Positions 23,290 to 30,409 of a stretch of 46,059 nucleotides of DNA are shown piece after piece; position 1 is the stretch's first letter; every line of letters begins with the position of its first letter. The stretch comes from Candidatus Aminicenantes bacterium UBA2199 (GTDB lineage Bacteria > Acidobacteriota > Aminicenantia > UBA2199). Made by a program: the position numbers and the translations under genes. The stretch lies in NCBI GenBank assembly GCA_002327965.1, contig DCVB01000043.1, positions 1-46,059 on the forward strand, given 5' to 3'. The notes under the pieces were generated by a model, which was given only the letters and a program-made list of their open reading frames with translations, was not told where the DNA came from and did not search any database.

Positions 23290-25090
23290 GTTTTCACTGC
23301 TCCTGGGCTGGGCGCTGCTCTTCCCCGACAAGTTTGCCTCTGCCTATTTTGTCGGCTTCATGTGCCTGTTGTCCGTTTTCATTGCCGGCAGGATCTTCGC
23401 GATCAAAAATGTCGCCCTGACGCGTTTTTCCTCGCTGCTGCTCCTGTTCAGCGCCGTGCTCCTGTTCAGCGCTTTTTTTTCCCCCCATCCCTGGAAGTCG
23501 CTCCTGTTTTTCGCCGATGTGTTCCTGGTATCGCTGTGGTTCACATTCCTCTACCTGGAAGCGGAGGATCTGGAGCGCTTCCTGCGATCGGCGGCGCTGG
23601 TGATCTCGCTTTCTTCGCTGGCAGTGGTGGTTTTTTTCGCGCTGCAGGGCGGCCGGGGGCCGGTCACCCCTTTCTTTGAAAATCCCATCCTCCAGGGGAT
23701 CGCCTCGGCCCTGGCTGTCCTGGTCATTCTCCATGCCCTGCTGAGAAAGTACGGGCATGCGGATCTCCTGCTGCTGGCGCTCAATGCCGGCGCCGTGGTC
23801 ATCAGCGCCTCCAAGGCGGCCTTCCTGGGGCTGGCCCTGCTGGCCGCGATCATGATCTTCCGGGGCCGCAGGCGCTGGCTGGTCTTTTTTTTCGCTTTCC
23901 TGTTTCTCCTTGTCCTGGCGCCCAATCCCCTGAGGAGGATGGTCGGCCAATCACTGCGCCATGATCCGTATGTCCTTAACCGCCTGGACATCTGGAGTAT
24001 GTCGGCGCGCATGTTCCGCGCCCATCCCTGGACCGGGGTCGGACCCGACCTGTTTGCCGAAACGGCGCCGCGCTTCAATTTTCCCCAGAAAAAAGGGCCG
24101 GCACGATATTTCAAAGTCCCGGAATCGCCTCACAGCGATTTCTGGAAGGTCATCGTCGAGAACGGCATATCCGGACTGATCCTGGTCGTGCTTTTCCTGT
24201 TCTTCGCCATCCGCCGCCTGTTCTGGCCGTCCTCACTCGCCGGGTGGCTGCTGGCTTTCCTGCTGGCGCAGATGCTGCTGTTCAATTTCGTTTTCCATTA
24301 TTTCTTTTTTTCCATTTTTCTGCTGCTCTTGAAGGACTTTTATTCTGCCGGCAGGCGGTTCGTCGCCGTGCGGTCCGGCTTGCGGATCTTTGTTTCCGGG
24401 CTGGTCGCCTTTGCCTTGCTCGTTCTCTACCTGTTGCCGTTCTTCGCCGACCGCAGCCTTACCAATGCCGCCCGGGAGAACGATATCGTCCGCCGCTTCG
24501 ACCTGCTGAAAAAAGCTGCGAGGTTCAGTCCGTTGGACGCGAGGCCGCCCCTGGCGAAAGCCTCGCTGTTGCGTGCTTTCGCCGTTCCCCGTTCCGATCG
24601 GGCCTTTCCTGCCGTGGTCGAGGAAAGCGCCTGGGCCGATGCCCTGGAAAACGTCCGTCTGGCCCAGCGGCTGGACGGCAACGGTATCGCCGCCCTGCTT
24701 CTGGAGGCGGAGCTGTTCATGGATCTGCGGGGGTCGGCCAAGGGCTGCCCCGCCCTTGCCGACGAGGTCCTGGCGCCGCTGCGGCGGGCCGAAGCGCTCG
24801 CCCCCTTCAATCCTTTCCTGAAGCTGCGGCAGGCCACCGTGCTGCAGGAATTCGGCCGCAGTGCCGCGGCCAGGGAACGTGCGCGGGCCGCTCTCGACCT
24901 GGAGCCCGATTACGCGGCGGCGCTTGTGTTCCTCCAGCATTTGGAAGGAAAGCCCGCTGATGACCCCGCCCTGGATGCCCGGTTGGCCGTTATCCGGAAA
25001 AAGGCCGAACGGCTGCGGGCCAGGCCGGGTTCCTACCTGTTCAAATTGCACCGGGTTCCAGAGGCGATTCCCGGGGAACAATATCCCTGA
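23237..25090 (+). CDS. Wzy_C (O-antigen ligase/oligosaccharyltransferase) protein with TPRs, 2
   Basis: This 617-aa paralogue of the preceding gene has ten to twelve helices in residues 1-395. The periplasmic loop holds RLDIWSMSARMFRAHPWTGVGPDLF and VPESPHSDFWKVIVENGISGLI, the Wzy_C motif with a PHS-D-F-W His. After residue 430 come TPR-like repeats, including LKLRQATVLQEFGRSAAARERARAALDLEPDYAAALVFLQ. The ATG at 23237 has AGGA eight bases upstream and overlaps the previous gene by 53 bases, so the two are co-expressed. Sitting between two pilin genes, it is a candidate pilin glycosyl (oligosaccharyl) transferase; polymerase or LPS ligase are alternatives. Confidence 0.78.
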   Translation: MKWLKAISPKSPRSQETEFSLLLGWALLFPDKFASAYFVGFMCLLSVFIAGRIFAIKNVALTRFSSLLLLFSAVLLFSAFFSPHPWKSLLFFADVFLVSLWFTFLYLEAEDLERFLRSAALVISLSSLAVVVFFALQGGRGPVTPFFENPILQGIASALAVLVILHALLRKYGHADLLLLALNAGAVVISASKAAFLGLALLAAIMIFRGRRRWLVFFFAFLFLLVLAPNPLRRMVGQSLRHDPYVLNRLDIWSMSARMFRAHPWTGVGPDLFAETAPRFNFPQKKGPARYFKVPESPHSDFWKVIVENGISGLILVVLFLFFAIRRLFWPSSLAGWLLAFLLAQMLLFNFVFHYFFFSIFLLLLKDFYSAGRRFVAVRSGLRIFVSGLVAFALLVLYLLPFFADRSLTNAARENDIVRRFDLLKKAARFSPLDARPPLAKASLLRAFAVPRSDRAFPAVVEESAWADALENVRLAQRLDGNGIAALLLEAELFMDLRGSAKGCPALADEVLAPLRRAEALAPFNPFLKLRQATVLQEFGRSAAARERARAALDLEPDYAAALVFLQHLEGKPADDPALDARLAVIRKKAERLRARPGSYLFKLHRVPEAIPGEQYP

Positions 25091-25146
25091 TGATCGGGCC
25101 GCAGCATTTTTATTTGCCCGGACGGACCGAGCCTTTCACGTCAATT

Positions 25147-25162
25147 TTGGCAGCATACTTGC
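25147..25162 (+). promoter_or_regulatory. sigma-54 (RpoN) -24/-12 promoter of pilin 2
   Basis: TTGGCAGCATACTTGC has GG and GC ten bases apart, as in the pilin 1 promoter (identical at TTGGCAG and TTGCTTG). The predicted start is near 25174, about 22 bases before the ATG. Confidence 0.7.
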
Positions 25163-25195
25163 TTGTTCATTGATGACCCCATACAGGAGGTCCTG

Positions 25196-25663
25196 ATGGA
25201 CAAAAAAGGGTTCACCTTGATCGAATTGCTGATAGTCGTGGCCATTATCGGCATCATCGCCGCCATCGCCATACCCAACCTGCTGGTCGCCCTGCAGAAG
25301 GGACGGCAAAAAGCGACCATGGCCGACATCACGTCGATCGGCACCGCTCTCGAATCATATCTGGTGGATTGGGGATTCTCTCCGGCCCCCGGCGCCACCG
25401 AAATCACCGCGCTGAACCAGTCCTGGTTCCGCCCTTTTTACATAAAACTGCTCCCCGAGCGGGACGGCTGGGACACTGTGTTCGCTTATACGCCGGGGAC
25501 CGGCGACATGATCGATTCGTATTCGGTGATGTCCTGGGGGCGCAACAAAATCGACGACAGCATGCCCGCCGGGCAATACCCGGTGACGGCCCTGGTCCAC
25601 TTCAACAACGATATCGTCTATTCCGACGGACGATTCACCGTCTTTCCGCTGGTGAAGAGGTAA
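25196..25663 (+). CDS. type IV pilin-like / GspG-like pseudopilin 2
   Basis: This 155-aa paralogue of the pilin at 21359 has the leader MDKKG and FTLIELLIVVAIIGIIAAIA with Glu5. The globular domain has the shared SWF-PFYIK-LPE-DGW motifs and YSVMSWGRNKIDDS. It carries more prolines and a shorter acidic loop than pilin 1. AGGAGG lies five bases before the ATG at 25196; the longer upstream frame starts at the sigma-54 -12 element and is not used. The gene is convergent with the DUF1573 gene, whose stop is seven bases away, and no terminator separates them. Confidence 0.88.
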   Translation: MDKKGFTLIELLIVVAIIGIIAAIAIPNLLVALQKGRQKATMADITSIGTALESYLVDWGFSPAPGATEITALNQSWFRPFYIKLLPERDGWDTVFAYTPGTGDMIDSYSVMSWGRNKIDDSMPAGQYPVTALVHFNNDIVYSDGRFTVFPLVKR

Positions 25664-25670
25664 CCGCCTT

Positions 25671-26348
25671 TCAGTCGGCCTGGGCCTCCAGGCGCACGAA
25701 GGCGTAGGGGCTGCGGTAGTCGTTGGTGCGGATCTTGACCATGCTGTTGAATACCCCCTCGCTGAACGGGGTGAAGGTGAGGGTGATCTCGGTGCTGTTC
25801 TTGCCCGGCACGCGGTTGGTCTTGAAATCCAGGGATACTTCCGGGCTGCAGCTGACCTCGAGGATGCGCAGGTCCAGGTTGCCCAGGTTGCTCAGGTTGA
25901 GCTTGCGCACGTAAGCCTTGCCGACGCGGACGGCGCCGAAGGGGATATGGTCGGGCTTGATGTCGGCCTGGGCGAAGTCCTTGACCACGATGGTGCCGCG
26001 GACGGCCAGGCGGATCTCCGGCGCGGAATTGTCGTTGCTGGTGACGGTGATCGTCTTGACGATCTTGCCCCGGTAGCCGCTGGTGTTGAACTTGCCGCTG
26101 ATGACACCCTTTTCCCCGGGCTGGTACTCTTTTTTCTCCAGCTCCGCCGTGGTGCAGCCGCAGGCGGGGATGATGTTCCGGATCAGCAGCACGTCGTTGC
26201 CGGCGTTCTCGAACTCAAAGGCGATGTCGATGGTCTTGCCGCTGGACACTTCGCCGAAGTCGAAGGTCGTGCTTTTGAACTTGATCGCCGGCTTGGCGAA
26301 CGCGATCGCCGGCAGCAGGATAAAGATCAGGGCTATGCTTTTTCTCAT
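25671..26348 (-). CDS. DUF1573 secreted protein
   Basis: This 225-aa protein starts with a signal peptide (MRKSIALIFILLPAIAFAKP). It is followed by the DUF1573 Ig-like unit: KFKSTTFDFGEVSSGKTIDIAFEFENAGNDVLLIRNIIPACGCTTAEL, in which the CGC motif is diagnostic. A second Ig-like repeat covers residues 125-225 (IPFGAVRVGKAYVRKLNLSNLGN...VNSMVKIRTND-like). The role of the family is unknown; it is periplasmic or exported. GGAGG lies before the ATG, which overlaps the lpxD stop as ATGA. It is last of the minus-strand run from 30348. Confidence 0.82.
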   Translation of the reverse strand: MRKSIALIFILLPAIAFAKPAIKFKSTTFDFGEVSSGKTIDIAFEFENAGNDVLLIRNIIPACGCTTAELEKKEYQPGEKGVISGKFNTSGYRGKIVKTITVTSNDNSAPEIRLAVRGTIVVKDFAQADIKPDHIPFGAVRVGKAYVRKLNLSNLGNLDLRILEVSCSPEVSLDFKTNRVPGKNSTEITLTFTPFSEGVFNSMVKIRTNDYRSPYAFVRLEAQAD

Positions 26349-27364
26349 TTTTCCTCCAGTTGCTTTATTTTTTTCTCGAGCAGGCGCAGCTTTTCGCGCA
26401 TGGCCGCCAGGTTGCGGGCCAGGACCATGTTCTTGCGCCATTCGCCCATCTCCTGGTGCGGGATGCCGGCGACGATCATCCTGGACTTGATCGAGCCGGT
26501 GATCCCCGACTTGGCGGCGACCAGCACCCCGTCGGCGATCTCGACATGGTCGGCGACGCCCACCTGGCCGCCCATGATCACCTGGGCGCCGATGCGCGTG
26601 GAGCCGGAGATGCCGGTCTGGGCCGAGATGGCGCTGTCACGGCCGATGCGCACGTTGTGGCCGATCTGCACCAGGTTGTCCAGCTTGACGTTCGCCTCCA
26701 GGACCGTTTCCTCGATGGTCGAGCGGTCGATGCAGGTGTTGGCGCCGATCTCGCAGCCGTCGCCGATGATCACCCGGCCCACCTGCGGCACCTTCACCGC
26801 CGCGCCGTCGGCGGCGCGGCCGAAGCCGAAGCCGTCGGCGCCGATGACGGCGCCGGGGTGGATGATCACGTTGTCGCCGATTTCGACGTTCTCGCGGATG
26901 ACGGCATTGGCGTAAATGATGCAGTTGCGGCCGATGACGGCGTCGCGATAGACGGCCACCCCGGAATGGATCTCGCTGCCGGCGCCGATGCGGCAGTGAT
27001 CGCCGATGAAGGCGAAGGGGCCGATGTGGACGCCCTCCCCCAGCGTGGCCGTTGCCGCCACGCAGGCGCTGGCCGCCACTCCCTGCCAGAACGGCCGGCG
27101 CGGATGGAAATATTCCAGCAGGCGGGCGAAGGCCAGCTGGGGATTTTCGACCAGGATGCGGTTGGCAAAAACGGCGCCGCCGTCGCGGGCCACGACCAGC
27201 GCCCCTGCGCGCACGCCCGCCAGAGCCCCTTCCCGGTCCCGGGCGGCGTAGGCGATATCATTGGGCCCGGCCCGGTGCAGCGCCTGGACGCCGGCGATCT
27301 CCAGCTCCCCGTCCCCGTGCAGTTCGCCGCCCAGCAGGGCGGCGATTTCTTTCAATTTAGGCAT
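26345..27364 (-). CDS. lpxD: LpxD, UDP-3-O-acylglucosamine N-acyltransferase
   Basis: This 339-aa protein has the usual LpxD length. The N-terminal uridine-binding domain (KLKEIAALLGGELHGDGELEIAGVQAL) precedes a left-handed beta helix of hexapeptide repeats. Diagnostic pieces are IHPGAVIGADGFGFGRAADG, the IDRSTIEETVL stretch and LVQIGHNV with the catalytic His. The C-terminal helix ends KLRLLEKKIKQLEEK. It N-acylates UDP-3-O-acyl-glucosamine in lipid A synthesis, so the organism makes LPS. It overlaps the YihY/BrkB gene upstream by eight bases and DUF1573 downstream by four. The rest of the lpx genes are not in the window. Confidence 0.93.
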   Translation of the reverse strand: MPKLKEIAALLGGELHGDGELEIAGVQALHRAGPNDIAYAARDREGALAGVRAGALVVARDGGAVFANRILVENPQLAFARLLEYFHPRRPFWQGVAASACVAATATLGEGVHIGPFAFIGDHCRIGAGSEIHSGVAVYRDAVIGRNCIIYANAVIRENVEIGDNVIIHPGAVIGADGFGFGRAADGAAVKVPQVGRVIIGDGCEIGANTCIDRSTIEETVLEANVKLDNLVQIGHNVRIGRDSAISAQTGISGSTRIGAQVIMGGQVGVADHVEIADGVLVAAKSGITGSIKSRMIVAGIPHQEMGEWRKNMVLARNLAAMREKLRLLEKKIKQLEEK

Positions 27365-28226
27365 GTTTCTCCTTGTCGAGCAGGTAGGTCATCTTGGCTC
27401 CATAAAGCATGATGCCCATGGTGATCTCCATCCAGAACCCGAACAGGATGATGGCCACGATCGGGTCGCGCATGTTCTTGAGCAGCGAAATATTGACCAG
27501 GTAATAGGTGTAGAGGCGCTTGACCGTCTCCCACAACAGGGCGGCGAAGAGGGCGGAAACCAGCGCCGCCGGCAGCGCCACCTTCTTCTCGGGGATCCAC
27601 TTGAACAGGATCAGGAAGAGCAGGAAGGTGATCAGGAAGGGCATGGCAAACTTGACAAGAAAGCCGTTGACGGCGCGCACCCAAGACGGATCGATCGCCA
27701 TGCGCACGGCCGCGTCGCGCTCGACGACGACCTCGATGGTCGAGGAAAAGCTTGTCGCCAAAAAAGAGGCGACGATCAGCAGGCCGACGACGATCAGCAG
27801 GCCGAATTCCTTGATCCTCTTGATGAAAAAAACGTGCTGGATGTCGATGAAGAACATGTCGTTGACGAACTGCACCATCTTCTTGAAGACCAGGATGCCC
27901 ATGAACAGGAAGAAGCCGAGGCCGGCCAGCCCCAGGTGGCCGATGCGCGCCGACAGCTCGGCGGCCTGCTGGAAAAAGACCGGGGCGATGAAGCGGAAGA
28001 ACTCGGGCGAGAAGGGGTAGACGTTCTGCAGGGCGGTGTCGGGCGTGTCGAGGGTGCCGGCGAAAAGGTAGGAGAAGAAAATGAGCAGGAAAAAGGAGGA
28101 GAAGATGGAATAATAGGCCAGGATCGATGACTTGTCGATGCCGCTTTCCGCCAGGAAATCCCGGAGCGCCTGCCAGGCGGCGGCCAGGATCTTCGGCGGC
28201 GTCAGGACGCCTCTGCGGCTGCTCAT
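27357..28226 (-). CDS. YihY/BrkB family inner-membrane protein
   Basis: This 289-aa protein has six hydrophobic helices. SSILAYYSIFSSFFLLIFF at the first helix (Ser/Ala-YY near the start) and LVKFAMPFLITFLLFLILFKWIPEKKVALPAALVSALFAALLWETVKRLYTYYLVNIS match the YihY/BrkB (formerly RNase BN) family. Its function is unsettled; members are proposed inner-membrane transporters. The ATG at 28226 is used; an in-frame TTG at 28238 is less likely. The 63 bases between it and atpE hold no clear promoter. Overlap with lpxD ties it to envelope biogenesis. Confidence 0.82.
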   Translation of the reverse strand: MSSRRGVLTPPKILAAAWQALRDFLAESGIDKSSILAYYSIFSSFFLLIFFSYLFAGTLDTPDTALQNVYPFSPEFFRFIAPVFFQQAAELSARIGHLGLAGLGFFLFMGILVFKKMVQFVNDMFFIDIQHVFFIKRIKEFGLLIVVGLLIVASFLATSFSSTIEVVVERDAAVRMAIDPSWVRAVNGFLVKFAMPFLITFLLFLILFKWIPEKKVALPAALVSALFAALLWETVKRLYTYYLVNISLLKNMRDPIVAIILFGFWMEITMGIMLYGAKMTYLLDKEKHA

Positions 28227-28289
28227 GATCGGATGCAAAAGGAACGGCTCAGCGCTCCCAATGAGGGAACGCGAGCCTTCCCGGCACGG

Positions 28290-28643
28290 CTACTGGGCCA
28301 GCGTGGACAGGGTGGAGCCGCCCCACTTGACGAAGAAGAGGATCAGGTCGATGAGCAGCACGTAGATGACCAGCGATTCCATCAGGGCCAGGGCGATGAT
28401 CAGCAGGCCACGGATGGAGTCGGCGGAAGCCGGGTTGCGGGCGATGTTGTCCGCGGCGGTGCAGAAGGCCTTGGACTGGCCCAGGATGCCGACGATGGCC
28501 GCCACCGTCAGGCAGACGCTGCCGATGAGGATGGTCCAGAAGAACAGCGAGGTGGCGGGCATGGCCTTTTCAGCGCCCTGGGCGGGGAGCGCCGTGGTCA
28601 GGGCCAGCAGCCCGGCGACGGCCAGCAATGTTTTTTTTCTCAT
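28290..28643 (-). CDS. atpE: ATP synthase Fo subunit c
   Basis: This 117-aa protein is about 30 residues longer than typical c subunits because of an N-terminal signal-peptide-like segment (MRKKTLLAVAGLLALTTALPAQGAEK). Two helices follow, joined by the polar loop ARNP (residues 68-71). The ion-binding carboxylate is Glu89 in ALALMESLVIY. Gln56 in helix 1 is exactly 33 residues earlier, as Gln32/Glu65 in the Na+-binding Ilyobacter c ring, and Ser90 and Tyr94 match too, while Thr67 is Leu here. That suggests Na+ coupling. AAGGAGG precedes the ATG. It follows atpB in the Fo gene set. Confidence 0.92.
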   Translation of the reverse strand: MRKKTLLAVAGLLALTTALPAQGAEKAMPATSLFFWTILIGSVCLTVAAIVGILGQSKAFCTAADNIARNPASADSIRGLLIIALALMESLVIYVLLIDLILFFVKWGGSTLSTLAQ

Positions 28644-28660
28644 GGGTGAGTTCCTCCTTG

Positions 28661-29374
28661 TTAGTGTTCCGAAGCGATGGCGCCGGACAGGTAGACCGAC
28701 GACAGCATGATAAAGATATACGCCTGGAGAAGCGATGTAAAGATGGCCATGGCCATCATGGGCAGAGGCGCCACGAAGGGGACCAGCGATACGATGATGA
28801 TGATCACCAGGTCCTCGCCGAAGATGTTGCAGAAAAGCCGGACGGTCAGCGACATGGGGCGGGAAAAATGGGAGATGACCTCGATGGGGAAGAACAGGAA
28901 GCTCAGCCACCACTTGGGCCCGGCGAATTTCTTCAGGTAGCCGAGAATGCCGTGTTTCTTCACCCCCTGGGCATGGTAGTAGAGGAAAATGAAGACGGCG
29001 CAGCCGGCGGGAACGTTCAGGTTGGCCGTGGGCGAGGACATCTCGGGAAGCAGTCCCAGCAGGTTGGCGGTGGCGATGAACAGCCCCAGCGTGCCCAGCA
29101 CCGGGATGAACGAGCGCCCCTCGCGGCCGATCATGTCGTCAACGATGGAGCGGAAGAACAGGTAGACGGACTCCAGCAGCGCCTGCATCCTGGCCGGGAA
29201 GAACGACAGGTTGCGGGCGGCCAGCTTGAAGAACAGCACCAGGGCCAGGGTGGCGATCATGGCCATGATCACGTGGGCGGGCAGGGGATCGCCATGGACA
29301 TGGATGCCGACGAGAGCGGCGGCCGACCGCAGCAGCCCGTTGATCCAGACGGCGATGAGCGGGTTATGTTCCAT
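28661..29374 (-). CDS. atpB: ATP synthase Fo subunit a
   Basis: This 237-aa membrane protein has five or six helices. The essential arginine lies in SRPMSLTVRLFCNIFGEDLV, where R-L-x-x-N-x-x-G is invariant in subunit a. IPVLGTLGLFIATANLLGLLPEMSSPTANLNV is the other conserved part. It forms the ion half-channels next to the c ring. The start overlaps the AtpI stop by 11 bases. The gene order Z-I-a-c is the usual beginning of an atp operon, but here b, delta and the F1 genes do not follow. Confidence 0.93.
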   Translation of the reverse strand: MEHNPLIAVWINGLLRSAAALVGIHVHGDPLPAHVIMAMIATLALVLFFKLAARNLSFFPARMQALLESVYLFFRSIVDDMIGREGRSFIPVLGTLGLFIATANLLGLLPEMSSPTANLNVPAGCAVFIFLYYHAQGVKKHGILGYLKKFAGPKWWLSFLFFPIEVISHFSRPMSLTVRLFCNIFGEDLVIIIIVSLVPFVAPLPMMAMAIFTSLLQAYIFIMLSSVYLSGAIASEH

Positions 29375-29749
29375 GACGGTTGCCGCGTGCGGCCCGGCGC
29401 AGCCCGGCGCTGAGGATGCCCAGGTAGATCATCAGCAGTCCCTGGATGAAAAAAAGCACGCCCGGCCCGGGCAGGCGGCTGACCGCGAAGAACAGAGCGG
29501 CGATGACCAGAAGTTTCGCCAAGCTCGAAATGAAGTACATCGTTTTGCCCTTGCCTTTTTTCAGGATCCGGTCAGCCTGCCGTGCCAAAAGGAAAAAACC
29601 CGCGATGCCGACGGCGGCGCCCGCAAGGGAAATTATACAATACTTGGCGCTTTTTGCAAAAAAAAAACCAGTAGCAGGGCCAGCGCTTCGGCGACCAGGG
29701 CGTCGCGAACCGCGTCGGCGGGGAGGGAGCGCCTATTTTTTCGGCTCAC
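29364..29749 (-). CDS. atpI: ATP synthase subunit I (AtpI), frame broken at a 10-T run
   Basis: Two frames together make a four-helix AtpI of normal size. A GTG at 29749, overlapping the AtpZ stop, opens a 38-codon frame encoding MSRKNRRSLPADAVRDALVA and then a helix. It reaches a run of ten T (29667-29658) and stops at 29635-29633. Reading one frame over after the run continues FFFAKSAKYCIISLAGAAVGIAG, then KTMYFISSLAKLLVIAALFF and a last helix, ending at 29364. One extra T, or slippage on the run, restores the protein. It could be a sequencing error, true decay or programmed slippage. The downstream part alone may start at TTG 29588. A TTGCAA-16-TATAAT promoter (29639 region) lies inside. 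Confidence 0.6.
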
Positions 29750-29957
29750 GGCGCCTCGCCTGGGAAAAGAGATTGCTGAATCCGGCCGCGATGCCGTACA
29801 GGATGAAGACCAGGGTGAGCCAGGGGTCGGTCTTCAGCCACTTGTCCAGGAAATGGCCGATGAAGAAGCCGACGATGATGGAGGCGGGGAACATCAGCCC
29901 CACCGAGGAGTATTCCACCCACTTGCTCTTGCCGGATTCGCCTGGAGCGCGGGCCAC
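29733..29957 (-). CDS. AtpZ-like F1Fo ATPase-associated small membrane protein
   Basis: This 74-aa protein has two helices: SSVGLMFPASIIVGFFIGHFLD and WLTLVFILYGIAAGFSNLF, with the K-W-x-x-x-D-P-W/GxxxG pattern of the F0F1-ATPase_gene1 (AtpZ) family. AtpZ is thought to help assemble the c ring or to act as an ion transporter with AtpI. A GTG start at 29957 is used; no strong ribosome site is seen. It overlaps the AtpI GTG by 17 bases and leads the Fo gene group. Confidence 0.75.
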   Translation of the reverse strand: MARAPGESGKSKWVEYSSVGLMFPASIIVGFFIGHFLDKWLKTDPWLTLVFILYGIAAGFSNLFSQARRREPKK

Positions 29958-29991
29958 GGCTCACGCCGGCCCGGCGGCGGCCCGGCACGGC

Positions 29992-30348
29992 TCAGTAATC
30001 CTCTTCCTCTTCGTCATCTTTCAGATCGAAGCCGTCCAGGTCCTCTTCCGACTCCTCGTCGCCGAAATTCCCCTCTTCCTCGTAGTAGTTGGCGGCGTCG
30101 AAGTCCTCCTCGCCGAACTCGTTCTTGCGGGTTTCGATGGCCTTGTAGAATTCGTCCTCGTCCTCGTAATGGCGGATGAAGTTGGCATCGAGCTCGCTGT
30201 AGAAGAGCTCCAGGTAGTCGTCCTCGATGGTGCAGAAGACCGACATGTGCTCGTCGCTGTCCAGATCGCCGACCACCTCTATGATCTTTGTGGCGGCCGC
30301 CTTGAGTGTGTCAAGCGTCTGCCACGAGATGATTTCCAATTGTTCCAT
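29992..30348 (-). CDS. hypothetical acidic protein
   Basis: This 118-aa protein is not recognised. Residues 1-75 look like a small alpha/beta domain (MEQLEIISWQTLDTLKAAAT... DYLELFYSELDANFIRHYED). The last 40 are almost all Glu/Asp with Tyr/Phe, probably disordered and low complexity. Such acidic tails occur in proteins that mimic nucleic acid or bind basic partners, but no family is claimed. AAGGAG lies nine bases before the ATG at 30348, and a TTGACA-17-TAAATA promoter lies upstream, overlapping the end of the uvrA-like gene. It heads the run to the Fo genes, 35 bases before AtpZ. Confidence 0.7.
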   Translation of the reverse strand: MEQLEIISWQTLDTLKAAATKIIEVVGDLDSDEHMSVFCTIEDDYLELFYSELDANFIRHYEDEDEFYKAIETRKNEFGEEDFDAANYYEEEGNFGDEESEEDLDGFDLKDDEEEEDY

Positions 30349-30380
30349 CGGCACGCGCTCCTTCAATTTTTTATGGGTTC

Positions 30381-30409
30381 TATTTAAGAGGATAAATTCA
30401 TTTTGTCAA
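30381..30409 (-). promoter_or_regulatory. sigma-70 type promoter of the acidic protein/Fo/lpxD run
   Basis: -35 TTGACA (30409-30404), 17-bp spacer and -10 TAAATA (30386-30381) on the minus strand. The -35 overlaps the stop codon of the uvrA-like gene. The start would be near 30374, leaving about 26 bases of leader with AAGGAG. Confidence 0.6.
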
